A DNA stretch of 64,000 bases, taken from the NCBI RefSeq assembly GCF_051020985.1, contig NC_135012.1, positions 9,984,451 to 10,048,450 of the forward strand, given 5' to 3'. Positions 11,201-22,956 of the stretch are shown here, piece after piece. Each line of letters starts with the position of its first letter. Position 1 is the first letter of the stretch. The notes beneath the pieces are model-generated. The model was not told where the DNA came from. It saw only the letters and a list, made by a program, of their open reading frames with translations, and ran no database searches. The translations under genes and the position numbers were made by a program. The DNA is from Nomia melanderi. Its lineage: Eukaryota > Arthropoda > Insecta > Hymenoptera > Halictidae.

Positions 11201-11269
11201 CTGCAATTAACCTCTTGTCCTATGGTATCTGTTGCAACCATTTCAGGATTTTCAAGGAAAATTGATTTC

Positions 11270-11640
11270 GTGGAATGTTTTTGGATTTATCGAATGATAT
11301 TGCAATTGCTGATTTTAAGGATTAAGGGTGATTGATGTTGTTGTGATTCTATTAGTAAGAATATTGCAATTGCTGATTTTGAGCGTTAATTATAATTGAC
11401 ATTATCGATAACATTGTGATGATACTAGTAAATAATGTTGTCGTTGTTGGTACTGATAATTGATAGTCGTTATTATTATCAGTAATATTGGGATGATATT
11501 CCTAAATAGTATTGCAATTGCTGATATTGGTAATTAATAATTGTTAATATTATCAACAGCGTTGTATAATAATATTACGAAATAATATTGCAGTTGCTCT
11601 TATTAATAATTAATAATTGATGAAGCTACTGTGTTGTTAA
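11270..11640. repeat. ATT-rich low-complexity repeat, inverted partner
   Basis: Phrases such as ATATTGCAATTGCTGAT and TAATTAATAATTG repeat here in the opposite orientation to 10260-10470. Direct inspection gives an inverted pair about 0.8 kb apart. Confidence 0.6.
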
Positions 11641-11837
11641 TAATGTATTGAGAAAGAAAGGAATTTGATACTTCTTCTGTGACTACGTTCACTTCGGAGT
11701 TTGATGATTGACTATAGAAACGTTATATTTAATTATTGAAAATTAATGGAGAGTAACATGGCGATCAATGTACCAGATGTTAAATTTCTGGGAATTCGTT
11801 ATTTTGCTGATACCATTAATATACAATCGGCTTTTTG

Positions 11838-11947
11838 AAATTACTCCGTAGAAACTCGAAGAGTGTATCTATCGAGACTTTAATTCATCTAAAATTCAGT
11901 TTGCGTATGGACGAATTAATTTCTTCAATAATTTCGTGTTAGTGTTA
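11838..11947 (+). mobile_element. Family G MITE fragment (copy 3)
   Basis: ACTCGAAGAGTGTATCTATCGAGAC followed at the same spacing by AAAATTCAGTTTGCGTATGG and a GTGTTAGTGTTAA end identifies a shortened family G copy. Confidence 0.65.
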
Positions 11948-12890
11948 AAATTCTGGTGAGATGTTGATTCGCATTAAAATCAACGGACGATTTTCGCGAT
12001 ATTGGCTTTCTATATGTACACACCAAATTACGTCTGCCATGTCTCGTCACATATTGGCGATCACTTCGAAACGTGTGCAACCGTACTTGTAATTAAATCG
12101 CCAGTTACGGAATGTATAATCTTGTTACGAATCAGTTGCATCGATACATAATCAATGGGCCGCGAATATTTATGCAAGCTGAAATCCTTGAAGATTAGCA
12201 GTCGAAAATGAAGATTAGCCAAACTAGATTTTCTTCGTAAATGGTTCTATCTGATTGGAACTAAATTGATGATTATATTAAACCCCCTTAATGTCTCTAT
12301 CTAATTGCGATTTTGCATATGCAAACGGTGGTATAAATGCATAAAATTCACGGTCTAACGATTCCTGGTTTCTACTAAGTAAGTAGTTGACTGTGGGAAA
12401 GTGATATCATGAATACGGTATATAGGACGGAGTTTCATAACTTCATTTTATTGTTTTTTATGGTTATGTGGTACAGTTTAATGCGCATTCTTGATTGGTG
12501 ATCGCGTACACTGAGAGACGATCATGTTCGCACGATGAAAATATGGTATCATTTGAATTAATTATTTTATTGAAAATATTCATGCAAACTTAGATTTTTA
12601 TAAACAATTTTTACAAAACATCAGAATAAAGAACTATATTTTAACAATTGAAGTGTTCGTTAAGGCATACAAAAAATAAAAATTTCAATGATTTGTGTTA
12701 CATTTGTTTCACTGTATAAATATATATTTATAAGAAAATTTATAGTTTACTAATAATTATAGAATCAATTTATAAATTTACTAAACACATAATTAGATCG
12801 CAGATGGACGAAACAAATTATTTTCCAATTTTCCTTTTCTAAAGTATTCTATAAAGATTTGAGTTCATACGAACATTTGTCCAAAGAAAC
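11948..12890. other. AT-rich, no recognised gene
   Basis: No open frame longer than about 60 codons and no repeat matched elsewhere in the window. Confidence 0.55.
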
Positions 12891-12897
12891 TTTTTAA

Positions 12898-12970
12898 ACT
12901 TAAAAATCCTTGTTTTATTAGCAAAAACTGAAAAATATCCTATTCGCTCCAAAAGGAGTGAAAAGTGAAT
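12898..12970 (+). mobile_element. Family F repeat fragment
   Basis: AAAAATCCTTGTTTTATTAGC followed by AAAACTGAAAAATATCCTATTCG matches one arm of the family F element at 43928-44390 and the copies at 38905-38985 and 46890-46965. Confidence 0.6.
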
Positions 12971-13197
12971 CTAAAGTAACTCTATCTCTATAATTAAGTT
13001 CTTAATACAATTTAAAATTCTGTTCTCAGTTTAACCATTCGGCTTCAATTAAATTTTCGACATTTCCTATAGTTAATTGTACAATTGTTACTGTAGAAGT
13101 TGAAAAGTCAATTCTGAATATAGGATTAAGCTTGGAAAATAATTTTAAGATAAAATTTTAAAAGGCATCTTCTGACACCTTCGATAGAAGTAGAGTG

Positions 13198-13303
13198 TTA
13201 ACCCCTTGCACTCGATTTATTTTCAATGTTACGTGTAAATTTGTATTTGTTTTTAGAGAAATGAATTAAAACAATTTACAATCTTACATATAATCTTTTA
13301 ATG
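13198..13303 (-). mobile_element. Family A MITE fragment
   Basis: TTAACCCCTTGCACTCGATT at a TTAA (13198-13201), then TTTTCAATGTTACGTGTAAA, matches the family A right half read in reverse. The other end is missing. Confidence 0.7.
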
Positions 13304-13833
13304 CGTGATACTAAGTCGAAAATCTCATTAACATCCACAGTCAACTCGTCACCAAAAGAACAACCACAAAGAATAATCGATTCAAATTCAATTCCCTCAA
13401 AATCCTGATTTCAATCATCGAACAATCACTGTTTCTCTATTTCTCCAACAAACCACCCAGTTACCAGTCCAATCCCAGCAACAGCATTTATCTCTATCTT
13501 TCAACGATAAACGAAGCACCGTACAAAGTTAGTTCTCTGAATCCCCGGGCGCTGTAGCCGCGCCAGCATTTCCGGTGCAACCAGCACGAGTTCAAGGCGC
13601 CAACCTTTTTCCGCGAAGGATCGCGAGATCCGGCCTGTTAGAAAATCGTATTGCGGCTCTAGGCGAGCCGTGATTATAGCAACCAGGCATAATTCGTCCG
13701 CCGTAAAAGAAACGCTCTTCCTATCCCCCCCCACCTAGAGCTCCGGGGTGTAATCGTTCGAGGCATCGCGCGTAAACGCCCTTGCCCGATTAAACGTGTA
13801 TTCCTGAAACGTAGGCGTTAACTTGTTGCTCGC

Positions 13834-13842
13834 TATAAATAG
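13834..13842 (+). promoter_or_regulatory. Possible TATA box
   Basis: TATAAATAG, a full match to the insect TATA consensus, lies in locally GC-richer DNA. No arthropod initiator of the TCAGT type is obvious 25-35 bp downstream, and the open frame starting at 13945 does not resemble a protein. This is a motif match only. Confidence 0.2.
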
Positions 13843-13859
13843 CCGCAAGAGAACGGAAC

Positions 13860-16440
13860 GTACTATTAAGTTGTTCCAACGATACCACCCCCCCACCTCC
13901 CGCCCCACCTTTTCCCCCCTTCCGATGCAACGCGTTTTAGTCCGGTGCTCCTCCTTCCTATTTTCTACTCGGTCGCAATCCTTCCTCCCGTGAATCCCGT
14001 AACACGGAGGGAACCCGGCGAGGACACCTGGCGCTACGGGCCCATCTTGCAGATCACGACCCAGATATTTCCCAATTTAATTGAATCACAAATATTTAAT
14101 GCCCGGCCCGTTAATTCATTCTTCCGCGGGGCGGAGGGGGGGGCCGGATTCCGTACTTTCGTTGCCGTTAACGTATTTAATGGACCAATTCCGAGAAACG
14201 TATGGTTATGCTGGCGGTGCTCGCGGTGTACTGTAAATCAGCCGCCGATTTGTGAACCTGGACGTCGCGGGGAAGGTTTCGTTTTTTTTAATGGACGGCC
14301 GCCGCCATTACGCCGGAGAAACTGAGCTTGCAAGGTGGAGTGCTCGTTAACCGTACCGGCACTTTTCCTATCGCAACAAGTCAAATAACTGGCTGCGGAG
14401 TAAAGGTAAACAAGTTGGATGGACAAATTTCTTTTGGTGGAAATAGAAAGAAAAGGAAAAACAGTAACTGGAAAATTGATTAATCATGCAATATAGGAAT
14501 TGAATGACCGTTTCCCGGTACGATCAGCAACGGTTTAAGTGATGAACGGCTTTTCGATAATGTACACCTCGATTTACGCGAAAGTACGTTTCACGTGGAT
14601 TTCTTTTGCATTAATGAAACTTGAATAGTGTGTTATGAGATAGAATTATTTTGTTTGAGTGCGTCATGTATTACTACATTACACAAAATTTGATACTTAG
14701 CCTCTTCAGTATAAAGGGTTAACTTTACGGACAAGTGTATATTCTTTTTGTTTATAGGTCTTATTATTGTATACAGTGTATATTTGTACGACATGAATGT
14801 AATAATGTTCCTTATTTGAGTAAATGATGTCATATTGCAGGGGACAACATGTTGAACAACATGTTTTTAGTATCGTGTAACAATTTCATAAACTTTAAAT
14901 CAGAATTTATCGAAATATAAATTTTTGTTTATAACTATGTATCCTTGCTTTAAATTGCCCGGCATTTCTCGAGTATGTATAAAAATTTCCCCTGGCACTG
15001 GGTTAAGAACAGGAGCACCGTATTCTGTATTGGTGTAATTGCATTAAATCATTTCACCGTTTTTACGTGAAATCGCGTGTAATTAAGTGTAATTACGCGA
15101 AACCGTAAAATGTTTCAAATAATTAACTGTTAGAATAATTACCGGTTGTCCCGGTGAATTTTCCAGTCAGATCGAAGGTATTCGAATCGCTATCAACAAT
15201 GTAACATATGTTCAACGTCCCGCAGTAAACATATAGAAATTACACGTTCCCGTGAAGTATAATCAATTGACTGGCCGATTCGCTGCAATTATAAAACTTG
15301 GGTAAATCGCATTGCTGCGAAGCAAACGACCGATTAATGACCAGTGATAAGTATTAACAGTCGGGCTGATTTTTTCGCGTTGACGCGAAAGAAAGAAATA
15401 ATTTGTAAAGGCGTGTTGAACCGGCGGATTATGCGGTGGTAATGTTAATTAATTGCAACTTTGCATCGATACGTTTCGTACGGTGAACGCGTAACTTGCA
15501 AAAGACGTGAGGAATTATGCGACAGTCGAACACGTGTTTCACAATAAGAAAATACATAATTGTTTTAATTAACACATTTCCACTTAATTAATCCCGCTCT
15601 GTTGTGAATTTATTTGAATTCGCGCCATTGCCGGGAATGGCAATGGAATCGCATTTAATATTTATTTATCGCGTCGTAGTCAATGACTTTTTCTTATTCA
15701 TGGTAAATACCTGAAATTCTTATTCGCCGTGAATGGTTGCGAACTACTTTGTTATATTCGCTCCAGTGTCTCGCAGTACAGAATATTTTATAAACTTGTT
15801 TGATATTACTTTCATTGCCATTTTTGGTGACACGGAAGATCTCACTTGCATGGGCAGGTATTTTCTGTAAAATTAAAATAAATAATAACAGCTATTTTTA
15901 ACACAAAATTTCTTACATAAAACATTAAAATGAACAGAAGTTATGATAGTTTTTCACCGTTATCATAGATAATTTTAATATGATACTATATTAAAAATAT
16001 ATTAAGAACACGCAACCGTATCACTTAATTTTGGTACATTACTTCATCAATTTATTTATTTGTTGACTTATTTATCATCAAATTAACAGTTTTACTACTT
16101 TATTTATAAAATTCATCAGATAGTATTTTTAGTAATAATTTCACTACTGACCAGATTGCATTTAAATTTATTGCCATTTTGAGATACACTGTCGTCTTTT
16201 TACAAAACATATTTTTATCGCGCGGTTTTCAGTCCTGGAGTCACTCGTCATTACTTTCAATGACTCCGTTCGACCTTGAGATAAAAATGGAAGATCCTAA
16301 AATAGCAGGGGATTGTTAAAAATCTCTTCGTAAATCGTAAAATCGGAGATCACTTAATTAATAATCTACGTTTGACAATCGCGACGCGATAAAGAAACAT
16401 AATACAATCAGTAAAACAAAACACTCGCTAACTGGAATAA
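13860..16440. other. No recognised gene
   Basis: 13860-14400 is of balanced composition with C-runs (13886-13918) and homeodomain-like TTAATT words. 14400-16440 is AT-rich. Isolated GGGTTAA words at about 14716 and 15000 may be remains of TTAA elements. No coding support. Confidence 0.45.
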
Positions 16441-16789
16441 AATTAAACGTCGAGTCTGACGCACCACCGCGAACGATCAATAAAATTCATTCATTAAAAC
16501 ATACTCGAACCAGGCAATCGACATAAAATTCAGTCAGTTCACGTGCAACCGCCGAACAATTTCATCCAACAATCTAGAAAAATACTCTCCCATGGAACGG
16601 CGCATCATCCTGGATCGATGATCCGCGCCCCTCATACTTAAACGAATAATGAGCGAGCGAGTCGGTTGCTTCAAAAGGAAGACAAATGGCTCATTGATGA
16701 ACGCGACGTCGTCCCGCCGACGGGTACACCGAATAATCGACTGGTTATTCGCGAAACAGTGCCCGCGCCGGTTATTAAATTAGTTACTA

Positions 16790-17730
16790 ACAATTAGGGG
16801 GAACGCACGCGATACGTGGAACGCAGAAAGATGCGAGGCAATGAAGAGCCTCCCCGTCCGATGGGGGGACGATTCGAATCATGGATCGGACGGCACGGTC
16901 GATCGGTAACTACTTTAACGAGAGCAATTACGGGACCGCGTGAAATCACGTTGCCGCGGAGTGATCCATCGATCAGCGGACGATGATGACCAATAATAAC
17001 CCCGTCACTCCTGTTGCTCGTTTCTCCCCCGAGCAATTCTTATCTATCCTCCCTCCCGCGAGCCATAGTCCGGGGCCCGGTCGGTCCCCGGTGCGTGTGA
17101 CGACGACGGGCGCGCGCGCGCGAGCGCGAGCGAGCGAGCGCGTGTGGGTCGCGATCTCCTTTTTGTTCGCCGGATCCCGGCGTGTTCGGCGAGCGTTCCT
17201 CGGCGCGGCGCGACGGGCACGCGGAGGCTTCCTTCACGCACGCCCACTGCCGCCGCCACCGCCACCACTACCACCACCGCCACCATCACCGGCGGCCGCC
17301 GTGACCACGTGTTCCACACGCTTCGTCCACACGCTCGGTACGCGCGCGTACTGGGCCCCGCGACAGCGTGTGTGCGCGGCGCTCGCGCGTCACGCGGGCC
17401 CCGAGTGACGGAGTGAGACGGAGGGAGTGGGAGAAGGAGGTGGAGGGAGAAAGAGCCGCATCGCTCCGCACGGAGTCTCGCTCGAGTCACACCTGCTCCT
17501 TTTTCCCACGAGATCGCTTTGCCCCCCAGCCACCGCGCGCTCCTTCCTCGGACGTCCTCGGCCACCCTTGGCTCTCCTTTCGCTCTCCAGGCGAACCATC
17601 GACTCCGCCGGGGCCACGGTCGCCGGAATTGACTCGTCCGAGCTGGCCGCGAGAGAGATTTCCTCCGGTTCTCCGTGTGTGTCCCCCTAACGCTTTGCGA
17701 CTACCGCTCTGCACCGATCAATTCCTTCCT
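16790..17730. promoter_or_regulatory. Large CpG island
   Basis: The most GC- and CpG-rich stretch in the left half of the window. It holds a (CG)n/(GCGA)n run at 17108-17142 and a CCGCCACC-type trinucleotide run at 17246-17300. Eight or more overlapping open frames on both strands have Arg/Pro/Ser-rich translations without domains. In insects such islands often mark promoters of developmental genes, but neither orientation nor a start site can be fixed from sequence alone. Confidence 0.4.
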
Positions 17731-19215
17731 CAACATCGCCGACCCTTTTAATGCTTCATCCGTCATTTGGTTTTTTCCATCGCCGTCATCCCCTGGACTG
17801 CCTCCCCCTTGCCGCGCCCGTTCCTCCGATCAGCCCCTTTCCACCCCGACGTCGATTTTCTGTCTCGTTCGATACACGCGTTGTACTGTCGCCCGACGCG
17901 TGACGCCGCGGGACGAAACCGTAAAGACGGACGCGGCGCACTCTGTTATTACTTTGATTACGGATCTTAATCCAGATTTTACTGCCGTCCTTTTAAAAGT
18001 CATTTGAATTTCCTGGGGAATAAATTTTTTTCATGACCCACATAACGCCCCGCGTTTTACTGCTGTAATTTCAGGTGAACGCCGGGACTACTGTTCAGGA
18101 TTTATTTCTGGACTTCTTCTGTTCACCGTTTTCAGCGTAGTCGCGACTCGATTTCGCGGGATGTATTGGACGCTAGATGGACAATGGTGTTTGGGATAGA
18201 ACGGGCTGTTCACTTTGCGGATGAATATGCGTGGTTAGATCTATTTTAGATTAGATTTTTTATCCATTTGGGGCTCTCAACTTTGGAACCGATTTTCGTG
18301 TCAAATGTTATCTTATTGTGAGATATTAGTTACCACGCATTTTTAACTTGAGTTGCTAATGAATTTCCAGGATGAGCGCCGTTAAAGGTACCGAAATTCA
18401 TCAAGGCTAAATCACAGGTTTCAATATATGAACATTTAGTTATAATAGTTTCTAATATGCGGTTCTCTATATTGAATCATCTTAACACACCCATTATTAA
18501 ATTCGATTTCAACGTACAATCAAAATTATTTTTTAATCAGACTGATATAAATGAGAAAGTTTCTAGTTTCTGTCTGAAATTAACCTGTTTTTATATAACA
18601 CGTATGCGACAAACATTTGTTTCAGTAGCAATCATCATGACTATAATATTTCATTAAATGTAAGAAATCGTCTTCATAAAATATAAATAGAAATCAAGGA
18701 AAAAATCGTGTGACCTACCTAAACCTTATGTTCTGCGTTACGATCTTAACGTCAGAAGTATGTGACGTTAGTGCGACGGCAGAGGGACAAGAGTTCTTTA
18801 TAGCTTTGTTTGGGTACCTATAACCATATTGTAAAATTGCACGTCAATATCGAAAATGAAGTGAGAACAGATGCAAACTAATGAATTAGAGACCCGCATC
18901 CATTGGATTTCATGCTGGTCTGGCAATAAATTACATACAAGATATCAGCTGTCACGAAGAGTTGTTCTAATTTATTAAGGCGGTTTGGTACATAAGTTAA
19001 CAACTTTTTCGTCAGTGGATAAACCAGTGTTGCTTTAGAAGAAATATATTGAAGTTGAATTAAAGAGAAAAATTCTGTTTCTTTTTTTTCTGGTACATAA
19101 AAATATCTTGCTATTCATTTTTTGTTTAAGCGGAGGGTTAAAAATTTCACCATTGAACCATTATACATAGCTATGACATCACGACAATTTTATTTATATC
19201 AAATATAATATCACT
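17731..19215. other. No recognised gene
   Basis: Composition falls from GC-rich to AT-rich. The open frames at 17675-18007 and 18457-18657 show no domain. Confidence 0.5.
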
Positions 19216-19375
19216 TAACCCTTTGGTTCACTATTTAATCTAAACTAAATAAAGTATTACAAGTTCAATTGAATTTCTGCACGAAAATAAGAAAATTATT
19301 TGGGTCGTGATACGGCAGATTTATAAAATAAATTACAAAATCGTGTTTCGTTATTTTCATTGAAGGGGTTAACGA
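19216..19375. mobile_element. Candidate small TTAA MITE
   Basis: TTAACCCTTTGGTTCAC on the left and TTCATTGAAGGGGTTAA on the right give CCC/GGG termini at two TTAA sites, about 160 bp apart. The inverted repeat is weak beyond the first eight bases and no second copy was found. Confidence 0.4.
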
Positions 19376-19429
19376 GAAAGTTTCGTGAGGTCTCTGAAAC
19401 TTCAATTCGGCAGTTAACGGTTGAAACTA

Positions 19430-19780
19430 AGAAGAAGGTGTGGAAATGAGGGAAAAGGAAATAAATATTGGTCCAGACAAGAAAATACGAGGTATGTGCT
19501 ACAGGGAAAAAAACGTTGGAACATTTGGTCTATAGGTTCAGGGAAACAAGTAGAGATATAATACAGGTGAAAGAATTGATGAGGGAGGAGGGTGCAAGCG
19601 GAGGATTAGATTGGTTAGGGAGGTTGAACAAGCAGAGACAGACAAAGAAAAATGAGCCCAATAACGGCCAGAATTAGGAAGAGGTAAACATAAGAGTAAA
19701 TAAGAAGGGATAATGAAAGGGACAAAAGGAATAGATGGGAAAATTGAGGATGCATGAAAGGACAGGATGATCGTCCGTAT
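19430..19780 (+). pseudogene. 3' end of a non-LTR retrotransposon (LINE), decayed
   Basis: The frame through 19468-19677 reads YEVCATGKKTLEHLVYRF, then a charged tail ending WLGRLNKQRQTKK. C-x-x(x)-G-x-x-x-T-L-E-H-L followed by a charged C-terminus is typical of the zinc-knuckle-like end of I/R1/jockey-clade LINE reverse transcriptase polyproteins in arthropods. Just upstream, another frame reads GNKYWSRQENTRY, resembling the segment that normally precedes this motif, so a frameshift lies near 19480. The purine-rich sequence after the stop (19678-19780) fits a LINE 3' untranslated region. Only the last 80 or so codons remain, with no reverse transcriptase domain. Family assignment is from motif recognition, not a search. 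Confidence 0.5.
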
Positions 19781-20590
19781 ATATAGAATAACGAAAACAG
19801 CTTTGAAAATTACAGATAAAAGAAATTGATAAAGTGTTTTTTTTTAACCATATTGTAACACAATAAATGTTTCAATCAATTTGTGAGTAAAAAATTGGTG
19901 TATAACATAACATTATCGTATTACATAATTACTCTTATCGCTTATAATAATTTATGATGACGTCTCCATTCCTGAATCTAAATTTAAATAATATTTCTAC
20001 TAAGTTATAGACAAGCACTTTTCACTGTCTATACATCCTAAATTTTACATTATGAACCATTCGTATTCCTGAAGTACGTTTAAATAATCCGACAGTATGG
20101 TTTATGTTAAACGAATAATGTCTTTATCACATTCCCTCAGATCGGTAATTATTAAAACCAGGATGGAAATACAAGGATAGGTGTATAACGTGAAATACGA
20201 AAAATTCCGAAAAATTGATTAAAATAATGTCGTATCATTTCGTTAACAAATGATGAATTAACTCGTTTTCCTTCAATAGCTGTAATTATAGGTTTCGTAC
20301 TGAAATGAAATTACATACATGGAGAATGCCTCTTAAACAGTATACGCCCTTTTGTTATTAAATAAAAATCTATGGATGTTAACTGTATACGTGATCCATT
20401 ATTTAAAAACACGTTACAAAAAAGAAACAAGTAGTCCTTCTTTTATTCAAACGTATAATATCGGGTTGGCCAGAAAGTCTTGTTTTCCTCTTCAATATGT
20501 CGTTTACATGATGATATACTTATGAATATGGTAAGCAGATAACTCAAACGATGATAAAATAAAATTTTCAGATAAAATACATCTTTCATT
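19781..20590. other. AT-rich, no recognised gene
   Basis: No open frame of note and no internal repeat matched. Confidence 0.55.
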
Positions 20591-20597
20591 CTCAACT

Positions 20598-21010
20598 ACC
20601 GGGAAACTCCAAGAGTGCGTCCATCGAGAGTTCAATTGATTTACAATTCAGTTCGCGTATTGGTACATCGATTTGTTTAGTAATTTCTCAGAGAAACATC
20701 TGTCATGCTCTTAATAATTGCAAAAAGAAAACATCAGGAATGGCTCATTTGACTCGTCTGGTAGTTTTAATATCAATTACTTGAGGTAGTTGAGATGAGA
20801 CTAGAATATTTAATACAATTGGTATGTAATCTCTATAAAAATTGTAACAATAAATTATTTTCGGTTTTATTCAGATATACATTATAGTGTTCAAGTGAAA
20901 CCATTTATTTTCAAAATTATTCATAATATTCAATGCTTCGAAGACATCAATAATTGCGAAACAAGAAAACCGAAATCAGACATTTTTAGTTTCGGTAGTT
21001 CCAGCGTTAA
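20598..21010 (+). mobile_element. G-H composite of TTAA MITEs (copy 2)
   Basis: The same order as 9763-10152: family G (ACTACCGGGAAACTCCAAGA to GTCTGGTAGTTTTAA), the shared linker TTACTTGAGGTAG, then family H ending GGTAGTTCCAGCG-TTAA at 21007-21010. Nearly every block is present in both copies with scattered substitutions and one longer stretch in the G part here. Confidence 0.8.
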
Positions 21011-21084
21011 ATCTTAATTGAAACTCTCAGCAGAGAGTTACAAAGCTTTTGCAATTATTCATATCTCAAACTTGTTAAATATCT

Positions 21085-21198
21085 GAAATGATTTTCCAAA
21101 TCATTCAGGATATTTAATATTTATAATATACTAATACTCGCGATACAAGGAAACTGAAACCAGTTATTTTGACTGGCACGGTAGTTTCAGTGTTAATG
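21085..21198 (+). mobile_element. Family H fragment
   Basis: The right half of family H: AAATGATTTTCCAAATCATT, then CGATACAAGGAAACTGAAACC and GGTAGTTTCAGTG-TTAA. It lies about 75 bp after the G-H composite. Confidence 0.65.
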
Positions 21199-21595
21199 CA
21201 GACGGCACACCAAATTCCTGCCGTGTAAAACCGTCCGACATTGATATTCAGTGTACCACATGCGAGGAAGGCTGAAAACGATAGCGTTCGGGGACCAGAC
21301 TCGAGTATTACGTTAATTAACGAGCGCAGCATCCGCGTATCTGTCTGCATTCTGCCGCGCACGGGTCCGGGTACACCGGAATTCTCGAGTCACAGTATTT
21401 GTTCCCCCATTAGTTAGCTTAAACCTTGGTTCTCGTTGTTCATTAATACGACTGGTCGCTAGCCAGCGTCAAGCTGCCAGCGTCAAAATGGGTTTCGGAG
21501 GCTGGAATTCGCATTGTCCTTGCAGCACTTCCTTTGAAGGATGTCGCGCTGGGTGCTGGCAACTGTCCTGCATTAATCAACAGCGAGAATCCTGT

Positions 21596-21861
21596 TTAAC
21601 CCTTCGTGTCCTGAATTCCTGCCTCTTACTACTGTCTCTTGCTGTCTGTATTCGGAATATTGCACGACTGTTTGAACGATATATTCGCTAATTATTAACA
21701 CTGGGTTCACGGATATTTATTGTACAGTTTATTGAAGTAAAGCACCTTTGTGTCTTAATTTATGCATGCTTCTCATTAGTTAATTCCAGAGAATATCGTC
21801 TACGTCTCATGGAAAACTGTTGACTATTTCTAGTTAAAAAGTTTCGAGTGCAAAGGGTTAC
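21596..21861. mobile_element. TTAA-type MITE, family B (copy 2)
   Basis: Left end TTAACCCTTCGTGTCC; right end TTTCGAGTGCAAAGGGTTAC. The right 80 bp matches 1990-2085, with ATATCGTCTACGTCTC against ATGTCGTCTATATCTC. The left end is diverged, so the start is uncertain. Confidence 0.5.
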
Positions 21862-22515
21862 AGCATTGTTTCCAAATCTATAAATTGTTAGTAGTTTTAT
21901 GTTCTAGTTCTGTTTTGAAGCTTAACAATTTATTATTAGTAAATAATGTAGATGTCACATTTTCTGTTCCATTTTTGCAGGATGGAATTTCTAATGATAA
22001 AAATTATTGTAAAATATTTCGAAAATGTTAATAAATTCTCAATATTTTGCACTATTAAATTCTCTTATGGTAAAGTAAAAAATTATATAATTTAGTGAAT
22101 TAAGCATTTAATTAAAATCACACAGGGCGCCCCAAAATATTAATTATCGATAATAAATACTTTAATGATTTTAGAAATAGTCGAATAAAATTTTAACGAA
22201 CATAATCAAAGCATAGAACCATCGAATGAAAATATTTCCAAAGGATCGATATATTTTACCTACCTGTACACAGCTCTCTAAAGTGAAATGCTTTCCCAGT
22301 ACATCCGGTATACACAATTCATGTAAATAGACGCTGAAGTTTGCCATGGGCACACATCGAATCCTCGTTTGAAGGCAGCACCCCTTCTTTTTATCATGCA
22401 GTTGTGTACTCTGAACTTATCTAGCGTTGAGTAAATTCCGTCGAGTCGGGATTCAGGGAGCATAGCTCACAGAGAGAGGATACTTTCCACCATTACGATA
22501 AGGAATCCGGTCCGA

Positions 22516-22956
22516 AGGAAACAGATGGCAACGGTGTTGTTCATCGAATTAGAAAATGTCGCGCGTCAAGAATAAACTAGAATAAAATATTCTATAATAA
22601 AATTTTAATGAGGTAATTTTTATTCTAACGAGTGGTGAGGATTTCACACCGAATTCGACAAATTGTTATTTATTTTTCTTAATATAAATTAAATATTACT
22701 TTTCTATTACCTACTGTTAATCCTTTGCACTCGATTTATTTTCAATGTCGTTGGATGTAAATTTGTATTTATTTTTCGAGAAATGAATGAAAGTAATTTA
22801 CACCGCTATTCAATGTTTCATATTTATTTTATTTATTATTGTTATAAGATTTAATTTTTATAATCTTTTAAGGTGTACTTTTTCAAACAATTTACAGCGT
22901 TCTATAACAAATTTGTATAGTCATCTCCAGCATGACACACAAGTGCAAAGAGTTAA
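22516..22956 (-). mobile_element. A-X composite, inverted copy
   Basis: 22516-22716 is the reverse complement of segment X (8593-8792). 22717-22956 is a complete family A element in reverse, with TTAA at 22717-22720 and 22953-22956 and ends TCCTTTGCACTCG and AAGTGCAAAGA. Together with 8368-8872 this shows the composite exists as a repeated unit. Confidence 0.85.

Noticed and set aside
16983..18007. Many open frames of 60-173 codons in the 17-kb CpG island
   Set aside because: They overlap on both strands, Arg/Pro/Ser-biased translations reflect the scarcity of stop codons in GC-rich sequence, and no domain is visible.
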